A stretch of 64,000 nt of DNA from an uncultured Bacilli bacterium (GCA_949505625.1 CATBQD010000006.1:1-64000), one strand, 5' to 3'; counted from the first letter of the stretch, positions 29,552 to 37,829 are shown. Translations and numbers: made by a program. The notes: generated from the sequence alone by a model not told the origin.

Positions 29552-30250
29552 TTATTCACAACTACTTAAATACCTATGAATATCTCCAATATCCATATCA
29601 TCTCTTTCTGTATATTCTTTTAAAAAATCATAATGTCTTTTAATGAAATCTTGAACTCTCTTAAATTCTTCTTTAGGTATTCCAAGTTTAACATCATATA
29701 CTAATTGTGGATTTTCTTTATCAATACTTACAGTAACATAATCTTCAAACCTTTTATTACTTTTATGGGTATTCTGCATAAGTAAAGTATATAAATCTCT
29801 TTCATCATCATACTCATTAACATCACAATATAAATACAAATCTACTGGAAGACTTTGGTAATCTCTAGCACTAATTCCATTTACAAAGAAACCATCAATT
29901 ACAGTAGGTTTAAATCTGTTTATATCTGTATATTCCATAATAGATAAATCAATATCAATACCGTTTATTGTATCTATTAAAATTTGATGTTTTTCTCTAA
30001 TGAAGTTTAATACTTTTTTTAAATCTTTTTCTTTAACATTTAATTCTACTTCTTCTAGTAATTTTGGGTTATCTTTATCAATACTAATAGGAATTAAATC
30101 ATTTCCAGTAGTATATTTATTATAGTTGTTCTGCATATAAATTATTTTCTTTTTATCATCATATTTTAACCACAATGTTATAGGTAGATTAGTGTTAGGA
30201 TAAATCTTACTTCCTTTTTGTGCTAATATAATCATAGGTGTAAATTCCAT
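29552..30250 (-). CDS. Hypothetical protein with an internal two-copy tandem domain
   Basis: Halves share LP(I/V)xLxLxxD...YxxxMQNxxxx...SIDK(D/E)NPxLxxxVxLxxxxxxxxxVxxFIxxxxxxL. Confidence 0.65.
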   Translation of the reverse strand: MEFTPMIILAQKGSKIYPNTNLPITLWLKYDDKKKIIYMQNNYNKYTTGNDLIPISIDKDNPKLLEEVELNVKEKDLKKVLNFIREKHQILIDTINGIDIDLSIMEYTDINRFKPTVIDGFFVNGISARDYQSLPVDLYLYCDVNEYDDERDLYTLLMQNTHKSNKRFEDYVTVSIDKENPQLVYDVKLGIPKEEFKRVQDFIKRHYDFLKEYTERDDMDIGDIHRYLSSCE

Positions 30251-30269
30251 ACTTAATCACTTCCTTATA

Positions 30270-30923
30270 TTACGGAATAACGGCAATTACAATATTTTTA
30301 TCTAATACTATTACATCTTTAAAATAGTTGTTATCTTCAGTAGTAGTTAATTTTTCTTTAGGGTTATAATAACTTTCTCTATATAAGAATATAATTTTAT
30401 CTGTATGTTGTAATAATGGAGAATTATCTTGATAATCAAAACTAGTAATACTATCATCTTCTAATGTTTTCGCTTGTTGTTTAGTTAATTGGGATAATAT
30501 TATTATAGGAACATTTAAATTTGTTGCTACTTCTTTTAAAATTTCTGTTGAATGTTTTAAATCATCCAATACAAGAACGTTAAAAGTAGTTGGGTGTATA
30601 AGTTGAATATAATCTATTACTACCAACGATAAACCATTTTTTGCGACTTCTTCACATTTACTTTTAATTTCTTCAATAGTTATCATTGGTGTATCTATAA
30701 TTTCAACTTTATCCGTTGTTATTCTCTCTTTTAAACGTTCTTTGCTTGTTTCTAAATTAAAATATAATATCTTATCATTTGTTTGTTTAGCAATATTATT
30801 TATTATATTTATAGCAAATGTACTTTTTCCAACACCTGGGCGACTTGCAATAGCATATAACTTTCCTTTTTCTAAACTACCGATAGTATTATCTAAATTT
30901 TCATAACCTGTTTTTAAATTCAT
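30270..30923 (-). CDS. DnaB-like (SF4/RecA fold) ATPase
   Basis: TGYENLDNTIGSLEKGKLYAIASRPGVGKSTFAINI; LSLVVIDYIQLI; VPIIILSQLTKQ; HTDKIIFLYRESYY. Confidence 0.88.
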   Translation of the reverse strand: MNLKTGYENLDNTIGSLEKGKLYAIASRPGVGKSTFAINIINNIAKQTNDKILYFNLETSKERLKERITTDKVEIIDTPMITIEEIKSKCEEVAKNGLSLVVIDYIQLIHPTTFNVLVLDDLKHSTEILKEVATNLNVPIIILSQLTKQQAKTLEDDSITSFDYQDNSPLLQHTDKIIFLYRESYYNPKEKLTTTEDNNYFKDVIVLDKNIVIAVIP

Positions 30924-30924
30924 T

Positions 30925-31905
30925 TTAAATCACATCTTCATATACTTTTAAATAATTCATTTTGTAATAAGTTAACCATACATATATTATTGCTCTGTTA
31001 ATCGAGTAGGCTTTAGAAAACAAATATTGTATTTTAGAACAACAATTTATGTACTCATCTTCTATTCCATGCTCTTTCATAATAAAGATGTATTTTTCCC
31101 AAGTTTCTTTATATATCTTAATTCTATGTTTTCCTTTAGCAATAAAGTTCATTATTTCATAAGCTAATTTTTTCTCTAATCCTGCCATTATTAAAAAACT
31201 ATAAATTGCTTCTCTATATACTGGATAATATATTATAGAATTTACTATATCTAATTTATCAGTAATTGTGCTTCTGTCTAAAGAAATAACACTAGCAACA
31301 CAATTAACATTATTGATTATAAACTCTTGATTAAATAAACTTGTAGCTATTTTCATTTCACTTTCATCAAATATAGTTGTATTTTCATCGATTAGATACT
31401 TGTAAAGTTCTTCATCTTTTAAATCTATATCTTGTCTATGCTTACCTGTTCTTGTTTCTAAATTTTCTAATACAGAACATAATTCGTATGTATTTAAATA
31501 TAAATTATGACCCTTTAAATCTTCTTTATTATTAATAGTTATACTATATTTCTTACATACTTCTTTTGTATATTCAAAAATAGTTTTAAAATAATCTTCT
31601 GCAAATTCTAAATCAAATGTTATTGGTTTAAATCCTTTTTCATAAACTATACAATATTCAATTGGATTTACAAAAGTAATTCCCAGTAAGTATGCAATAT
31701 AAGATGAACCACATATTCTATCTATCATAATCCTATTATCAGATTTCACTTTTTTTGCTATTTCATATGCAATTAAATACTGATATTCTATTTTTTCATC
31801 TATAATTATATCTAATTCTTCTTCTATTCTTGTTTTTATCTCTTGTGGTATATTGTTATTATATAATTCGAATAATTTATCATCTAATATTTCTTTTAGC
31901 TTCAT
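30925..31905 (-). CDS. PolC/DnaE-like palm-fingers protein, probably catalytically degenerate (supplied ORF extends to a GTG at 31929; the ATG after AAGGAAGG at 31905 is preferred)
   Basis: RIEEELDIIIDEKIEYQYLIAYEIAKKVKSDNRIMIDRICGSSYIAYLLGITFVNPIEY...ITFDLEFAEDYF; ...KIQYLFSKAYSINRAIIYVWLTYYKMNYLKVY. Confidence 0.6.
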   Translation of the reverse strand: MKLKEILDDKLFELYNNNIPQEIKTRIEEELDIIIDEKIEYQYLIAYEIAKKVKSDNRIMIDRICGSSYIAYLLGITFVNPIEYCIVYEKGFKPITFDLEFAEDYFKTIFEYTKEVCKKYSITINNKEDLKGHNLYLNTYELCSVLENLETRTGKHRQDIDLKDEELYKYLIDENTTIFDESEMKIATSLFNQEFIINNVNCVASVISLDRSTITDKLDIVNSIIYYPVYREAIYSFLIMAGLEKKLAYEIMNFIAKGKHRIKIYKETWEKYIFIMKEHGIEDEYINCCSKIQYLFSKAYSINRAIIYVWLTYYKMNYLKVYEDVI

Positions 31906-31921
31906 TTTAATTTCCTTCCTT

Positions 31922-32067
31922 TTAATCACTTAATATATGAAATTCATCGATACCAACCAATAATGCTAAAGTTCTACCATTATCCCGTTTCATATGTATT
32001 TGCCCCTCATCATCAATTATATCAACATTTTCTATTATTTCTTTAACTTCTTTTTTAATTTATTCAT
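31922..32067 (-). CDS. Candidate frameshifted small ORF (48 aa if a -1 shift occurs)
   Basis: RBS TAAGGAG-7nt-ATG AAT AAA TTA AAA AAG; 0 frame stops after 10 codons, -1 frame after A_AAA_AAG continues EVKEIIENVDIIDDEGQIHMKRDNGRTLALLVGIDEFHILSD*. Confidence 0.4.
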
Positions 32068-32168
32068 ATTACACTCCTTAATTTTACTCATTGTAAATCA
32101 ATTATAATTAAATTTTTTCTTTTAATATATTATTTTTTGGGAATAATCTCACATTTTTAAATCACTTC

Positions 32169-33233
32169 CTAATAATACTCTTCATCGTAAACATCATCAT
32201 AAAAACCATCGTCAAATATTTTCTTTTTTATATTTACAGAGTAGATATTTTCTTGATGGAGTATATCTAAATATTGTTTTAAATATTTTTGATAAACTAA
32301 ATCTTCATTACCACGTACCATAGCAATAAAATTTAATCTACCCTCAATAACTTTCCTTATTTCTAAAACTAGATTATCTCTTTTATTACTACTACAATTA
32401 TAATTTTTTTCTTTTTTAAAGTAGTATAATGCTGTTCTATAAAGACCATCTTTTTCACATCTATTAAGTAATGCTCTAAGTTGTTTTAAATAAACTTTTT
32501 TTATATTAACTTTCTCATTTACAATTAAACCAGTAACTTCTTTTCTTTCATTATTCCAACTATAATTAGTTTTCTTTTCATTAATAGTAAAGCCCTGCTT
32601 TTCAATAATACTTCTTAGTTTATTCCCTATAATCACATAATTTTCTTGCGTTCTAGTAACTATCTCTTTAGGAAATGGTTTATTGCTAGATAACGTTATA
32701 TCGTCAACATATCTAGAATAATTAAAATCATACTTCTTACTTAAATTTAACAACTGTTTATCTAATGAATAACATACAATATTCGATATTGTAGGAGAAC
32801 AAGGAGATCCTTGTGGTAATTCATTATGATAACAAGCAATTTTTGAAAGTGTTGTTGCAACATAATTTGGTAAATTAAACGGTTCACTCATAAATATTCC
32901 TCTAACTCTTCCAAAGTGTATAGATGGAAAGAAATCTTTTAAATCAATATTTAAAATGTACTTAGCCTTGTTATGTACCTTAGCATTATCAACTATACTT
33001 TTACCTTTAACAAAACCATACTGACACTCTAAAAATTCATATTTTTTTGTAATGTAATTATTTAATTTTTCTTGTACCCATTTTAATCTATCATCTGGAG
33101 CAGAGATTTTTCTATAACCACCACTTCTTTTAGGTACTTTAAACGTATGATACTTAGATTTAGTAAGTACATTATCTAAAGTATTTTCTTTTATATCTAA
33201 AATATAACAAATAAAATTTTTATAATTTCTCAT
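32169..33233 (-). CDS. Retron-type reverse transcriptase
   Basis: VDNAKVHNKAKYILNIDLKDFFPSI (NAxxH), LPQGSPCSPTISNIV, YSRYVDDITLSS (YxDD), EVTGLIVNEKVNI (VTG). Confidence 0.92.
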   Translation of the reverse strand: MRNYKNFICYILDIKENTLDNVLTKSKYHTFKVPKRSGGYRKISAPDDRLKWVQEKLNNYITKKYEFLECQYGFVKGKSIVDNAKVHNKAKYILNIDLKDFFPSIHFGRVRGIFMSEPFNLPNYVATTLSKIACYHNELPQGSPCSPTISNIVCYSLDKQLLNLSKKYDFNYSRYVDDITLSSNKPFPKEIVTRTQENYVIIGNKLRSIIEKQGFTINEKKTNYSWNNERKEVTGLIVNEKVNIKKVYLKQLRALLNRCEKDGLYRTALYYFKKEKNYNCSSNKRDNLVLEIRKVIEGRLNFIAMVRGNEDLVYQKYLKQYLDILHQENIYSVNIKKKIFDDGFYDDVYDEEYY

Positions 33234-33364
33234 TTGAATACCACCTCTTGAATTCTAAACATTAATAACCACCCGAAGTGGTTACATATCGAAGATATGT
33301 ACAAAATGTAACAATTTAATATTCACTGCGAAACGCCCGTGATATGCAATTCTTTATATTTTAA
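33234..33364 (-). ncRNA. Candidate structured ncRNA (possible msr-msd) upstream of the RT
   Basis: Three adjacent hairpins on minus strand: ATATCACGGGCGTTTCGCAGTGAATAT, TACATATC-TTC-GATATGTA, ACCAC-TTCGG-GTGGT; no clear long a1/a2 pairing seen. Confidence 0.45.
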
Positions 33365-34159
33365 TTAGTATTCAATAAATGTAGATTTTTCTTTATCATA
33401 TTCTAAATATGTTATACCAACACTACAAAACCGATTTTTAGATACACTAATCTCAGTTATATTCTTATTATCATAATCACGATATAATAAAATAACAACA
33501 TCTGAATTACATTCTAAATTACCAGTATTTTTTAAATCTACAAGTAATGGTCTTTTATTTTCTCTATATTCAACATTTCTTGATAACTGCGATGATATAA
33601 AGATAATTGTTTTATATTTTGTAGTAAGATAACGTAATCTATCTAAAATATCATTAGATAAATCAGTTACAGAAGTAAAAGGTTTTTCGTTTTTCATAAG
33701 TTGTATGTAATCAATAACTATAAATTTAATATCCCTATTTTCTTCTAATAATTGTTCTAATTCTAAAATATTAAAACAATCATCTGAAATATAAAGATTA
33801 TATTTTTTAGAAATAAATTCATTCATACTTATTTCTGAATAATCTTTATTATTCCAAATTTTTACTAAATCTTGTTCTGTACATATTCCAGCAAATTTTA
33901 ATGCTGCTATCTCTTTACTTGTTTCTAAACTTAAATATAAAATAGGTAAATTATATTTTTTTAACAAATTAATTACTATATTATTTAAAAATGTAGTTTT
34001 TCCCATTCCTGGTCTAGAGCCTACTGTTATTATATTTCCATCTTTTAGACCACCTATTAGAGCATCTAAATTTTTATAACCTAAATCATATGATTTTGAG
34101 AATTTATCATTAATTTTGATTTCATCTATCTTATTTATTGTTGCCACGATTACAAACAC
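33365..34159 (-). CDS. DnaB-like (SF4/RecA fold) ATPase
   Basis: LGYKNLDALIGGLKDGNIITVGSRPGMGKTTFLNNI; FIVIDYIQLM; IIFISSQLSR; SDVVILLYRDYD. Confidence 0.9.
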   Translation of the reverse strand: MFVIVATINKIDEIKINDKFSKSYDLGYKNLDALIGGLKDGNIITVGSRPGMGKTTFLNNIVINLLKKYNLPILYLSLETSKEIAALKFAGICTEQDLVKIWNNKDYSEISMNEFISKKYNLYISDDCFNILELEQLLEENRDIKFIVIDYIQLMKNEKPFTSVTDLSNDILDRLRYLTTKYKTIIFISSQLSRNVEYRENKRPLLVDLKNTGNLECNSDVVILLYRDYDNKNITEISVSKNRFCSVGITYLEYDKEKSTFIEY

Positions 34160-34659
34160 CCCTTACTTAAAATTTCTTGTTTTCTTTCCTTAACACTTTC
34201 TATATCAAGTGTTTCAAAGAAAAAATATTTTTCTTGTTCTTTATCGATTAAACTTTCATTAATTTTAGGTATCTGTTTCATTTTTATAACACCCATACCA
34301 TCGTATTTTTTATTAGCACACTCTCCATAAAATCTCCACGAAGAACCTATTTTTATTTTTTCTAAAGTTTCTTCTAAAGAATTATTTGAAATTGCTAATC
34401 TAGCAATAATACTACCAGTAATATCACTTAATTTTAAAGTTATAAAAGTTACATCTCTTTCACTTACTATAATATCGATACCGAATATATAAGCCTCAAT
34501 TAAAGTGTTATCAGTTTCAAAATCAAATCTTCTTGGTAAATCTTTAATCTTAGTTATAGGATATTCACATTTTTTATCAGCAAGAGTTGAAATAATTTTA
34601 GTAAATTTATTACTAGAAATATCCGTTTTATTATGCATTACATAGTTTCTCCTTTCCAT
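34150..34659 (-). CDS. Stand-alone OB-fold protein resembling the PolC N-terminal OB domain
   Basis: LIEAYIFGIDIIVSERDVTFITLKLSDITGSIIARLAISNNSLEETLEKIKIGSSWRFYGECANKKYDGMGVIKMKQIPKI. Confidence 0.55.
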   Translation of the reverse strand: MERRNYVMHNKTDISSNKFTKIISTLADKKCEYPITKIKDLPRRFDFETDNTLIEAYIFGIDIIVSERDVTFITLKLSDITGSIIARLAISNNSLEETLEKIKIGSSWRFYGECANKKYDGMGVIKMKQIPKINESLIDKEQEKYFFFETLDIESVKERKQEILSKGCL

Positions 34660-34720
34660 AATATTATTATAAAGAAAAATAGATAAGAAAACTAGCTAAT
34701 AACTAATAAATTATCTATTT

Positions 34721-35851
34721 CTAGTTTTGTAATTCATCAAAATAAGCTATATAATCTTCAACACTACCATCTTTTATCTTATTATTAACATTTATTTTTG
34801 GATATTCTAAATTTAAATTTAATACAGTTTCTTTTATTCCAACATCAATTAATAATTTCTCAACTTTACTATTGTAATGATTTTTTCTAAATTCTATAAA
34901 ATCATTCCATTTATCGGTCGTATTATTATAATATTCAGTAAAATTAGCATTAAAATTATTTAAGTCTTTTTCCATTTCTTCTATATGATTTTTTAAAACT
35001 TCTTTTGGTTTGATTTTATTTAGTTTTAAAGTTTCTAAGTATATTAAATCATCTAACTTCGACTCGATATATTTTCTACTTTCGTTTCGTATACCACTTT
35101 TAAAAAGATTTTTACATTTACATACATAATAAACCCAAAATATTGTTGTAGGAATATTTAGAATAATTACTGTAACAAGCAAACCATCATCACTGCTACT
35201 TGAATTAGCACTAGCAAATATAACTAAATATATTACCGCCAAAATAATAGAGCTTATAATAAGACCTGTTATACATTTACTACTATTTTTTTCATTAATA
35301 ACATCATCGTAAATATTCATTTCTTTTAATTCTTTCTCATATTCATCTGGATTTTGAATTTTTTCCTCAAATTCTGTTCTTATTTTAATCTTTTGTTCCT
35401 CAGATAGTTGCTTTTTTAACTTTCTAATTCGCGAAAACACTTCATAATAACGACTAATAATCAATTCATCATCTTTAGATAAATAAATTTTTGCATCTTG
35501 TATTTGTTCATCAAGATTATAATATTTTAAATCAATATCTTCTTTAAGTTTCTGTAACTCTTTAGGTGGTGTAAATAAGTAATCTCTAAAACTATCAATA
35601 GCCTCTTTAGTAATCCCAACATCATCACATAACTTTAAAATTCGCATTTCTTCTTCGTGTTCCATTTGCTTATATTGAGCTATCATTTCATTTAATCTAT
35701 TTTTTTCGTTAATTTGATTTTGTTGTGCTATTAACCGATTTTGTTCTTCTAATAAACTTTTTTGCTCTTGATGTTGGTCATACCTTGCGTCTGCCTCACT
35801 TCGTTGCCCCCAAGTATCATATACTTTCCCATCTTTCCCTATATATCCCAT
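34721..35851 (-). CDS. Hypothetical coiled-coil protein with two central TM segments
   Basis: MGYIGKDGKVYDTWGQRSEADARYDQHQEQ...; ITGLIISSIILAVIYLVIFA, LLVTVIILNIPTTIFWVYYV. Confidence 0.65.
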   Translation of the reverse strand: MGYIGKDGKVYDTWGQRSEADARYDQHQEQKSLLEEQNRLIAQQNQINEKNRLNEMIAQYKQMEHEEEMRILKLCDDVGITKEAIDSFRDYLFTPPKELQKLKEDIDLKYYNLDEQIQDAKIYLSKDDELIISRYYEVFSRIRKLKKQLSEEQKIKIRTEFEEKIQNPDEYEKELKEMNIYDDVINEKNSSKCITGLIISSIILAVIYLVIFASANSSSSDDGLLVTVIILNIPTTIFWVYYVCKCKNLFKSGIRNESRKYIESKLDDLIYLETLKLNKIKPKEVLKNHIEEMEKDLNNFNANFTEYYNNTTDKWNDFIEFRKNHYNSKVEKLLIDVGIKETVLNLNLEYPKINVNNKIKDGSVEDYIAYFDELQN

Positions 35852-35923
35852 ATTTATATCTCACTCCTTTAAATTATTAATAATTATAATGAAAAATAGA
35901 TAAGAAAACTAGCCAAAAACCAG

Positions 35924-36556
35924 TTACTTATCTATTTCATTTACTAGATACATAAAAGTACCTGCTTTTTCATCATTTATTTTACTAAATTCTTTCCAAT
36001 TCATAGTATAAGATCCTTTTAATGTTATAGGTTCTTCATAACCTTTTTTAGGTGTTTCTCTATTCCAATTTAAAGTACCAGTTTTTACTACGTTTTCGTG
36101 AATAGAAAACTCTTTATACTCTGCATTTTCTCTCGGTACATTCAAATAAGATAAATCGTTTGTTAAGAATATTGTATAACCTTTTTTAAATAATGGTTCA
36201 TTATCTCTAAATTTTTCAATTCTTTCAACATCTTTTAAAGCAGAATAACAATTTTCATTTTGAGCATTATCAGTAGATAAATTATATTCAATATTATCTA
36301 CTATTCCTTTAAAAGCAAGTTTCTTATACTTTAATTCAATAGGATAGTACTCATTATCTCTAATTAGTACAATATCAATACTCTTTCTAACATCAAAAGG
36401 AGAACGATATTCAGTTTCTATTCTTGTATTTTCATACATATCTCGAATAACATCACGTAACTTTTGCTTTAAATCATCTTCATTACGAAAAATCTTATTT
36501 CTTTTCCTTAGTTCATCTAAAACTAAATTAATATCAAAATCTGTATTCACAATCAA
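35924..36556 (-). CDS. Putative PD-(D/E)XK-fold protein
   Basis: KSIDIVLIRDNEYYPIELKYKK (D-x(n)-ExK core). Confidence 0.6.
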   Translation of the reverse strand: MIVNTDFDINLVLDELRKRNKIFRNEDDLKQKLRDVIRDMYENTRIETEYRSPFDVRKSIDIVLIRDNEYYPIELKYKKLAFKGIVDNIEYNLSTDNAQNENCYSALKDVERIEKFRDNEPLFKKGYTIFLTNDLSYLNVPRENAEYKEFSIHENVVKTGTLNWNRETPKKGYEEPITLKGSYTMNWKEFSKINDEKAGTFMYLVNEIDK

Positions 36557-36691
36557 TCACCTCCATATCTACAAGCACAACCTTACGGCACGTCAATAAC
36601 GTGCTTTTTCAACTAATTTTACCACTTAAATGATATAATTGTCAACGAGTTTAAAGTCGATAATTTACGATATTTACAAAGGAGTGTAGAT

Positions 36692-36904
36692 ATGAAATTA
36701 AATTTCAATGATTATGAACCTAAAGATGTTATACGTATTATTCGTGAATGGACTGGACTTACTCAAGAAGAATTCGCAAAAACAATTAATAAGAAAAAAA
36801 GAACTATACAAGATTATGAAGCTGGTAAGTGTAGATACTATACAGAAACATTAAAATTAATCTGTAAAGTTCATAACATAGAAATAACTATTAACAAGAA
36901 GTAG
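36692..36904 (+). CDS. Small HTH regulator
   Basis: VIRIIREWTGLTQEEFAKTINKKKRTIQDYEAGKCRYYTETLKLICKVHNIEI. Confidence 0.85.
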   Translation: MKLNFNDYEPKDVIRIIREWTGLTQEEFAKTINKKKRTIQDYEAGKCRYYTETLKLICKVHNIEITINKK

Positions 36905-36917
36905 TGAGGTGATACAA

Positions 36918-37211
36918 ATGAGTGAAGAAGAGATAATAAAAAAAATTCAAAATCTTTTAGATGAAAAAGTCTTTTCGATAATATTAAAATGTGATGATGA
37001 AAAAATAAGAACTTCTACTAACAAAGTAAGAAATAAACTTTTTGAAAAGACAATGGTAAAAGATTTTATCGGTCATTTTGATATATTAACCAAATACCAA
37101 AGTATAGCAGGTTTAAATTTCTATGCTAAACTAAAAACACACGGATTACCAGCACTTGAAGACGTTGCAGATGAAGTTCACGATATAGTTGATAACTGGT
37201 TAAATAAATAA
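36918..37211 (+). CDS. Hypothetical protein co-oriented with the HTH regulator
   Basis: GTGAGGTGATACAAATG; MSEEEIIKKIQNLLDEKV... (supplied ORF starts 9 nt upstream). Confidence 0.6.
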   Translation: MSEEEIIKKIQNLLDEKVFSIILKCDDEKIRTSTNKVRNKLFEKTMVKDFIGHFDILTKYQSIAGLNFYAKLKTHGLPALEDVADEVHDIVDNWLNK

Positions 37212-37285
37212 TTTAAGATATTTACGAAAAAGTAATTATCTTTTTTATTTGTATCAACTAAATTCGCTCAAAAACATAGAAATAA

Positions 37286-37337
37286 AGAGAGTTTCTAGTT
37301 AATCAACATAATTACATTAATTTACTAAAAACTCTCT
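37286..37337. other. Long imperfect inverted repeat
   Basis: AGAGAGTTTCTAGTTAA ... TTACTAAAAACTCTCT. Confidence 0.5.
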
Positions 37338-37414
37338 AAAATACTTAAATATGTACTGAATAAGAGAAGATTATAACTTATTAAAAATAAAAAAGTTAAA
37401 AATCTCTAACCTTT

Positions 37415-37723
37415 TTACTTATTTACCCATTTACTATTAAACTTTTTATCAAAATTTCTTTTTACATCTTCTAAACGTAGTATCTTTCTATTTTTTAAAT
37501 ACTTAGATACCCATTTTAATTTTGAAGTATTACATTTAACTATATTATTAAAAAAATTAATAACACCTTTAGGAGTATGTATCTTATATAACTCATTGAT
37601 AGTACCCTCTATTATAGTAGTTGCCTTTGTATCTCCTTTACTAGTAGCAGAGTAGTGAGCTTTCATAAGTACATTATCAATTAAATAATTCCTCATTTCA
37701 TTACATTTATTTTCATTTTTCAA
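37415..37723 (-). CDS. Hypothetical protein
   Basis: 102 aa ORF. Confidence 0.5.
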   Translation of the reverse strand: MKNENKCNEMRNYLIDNVLMKAHYSATSKGDTKATTIIEGTINELYKIHTPKGVINFFNNIVKCNTSKLKWVSKYLKNRKILRLEDVKRNFDKKFNSKWVNK

Positions 37724-37804
37724 ATTTAACCATCTTCTTTCTATTATTTTAATACGTTTAAAACCAACATTTCCTATAAAAATTCTTGATGAAGTTGATT
37801 TTTT

Positions 37805-37829
37805 ATCTATAATTTTAAAAATTATAGAT
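37805..37829. other. Perfect 12-bp-arm inverted repeat
   Basis: ATCTATAATTTT-A-AAAATTATAGAT. Confidence 0.55.
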
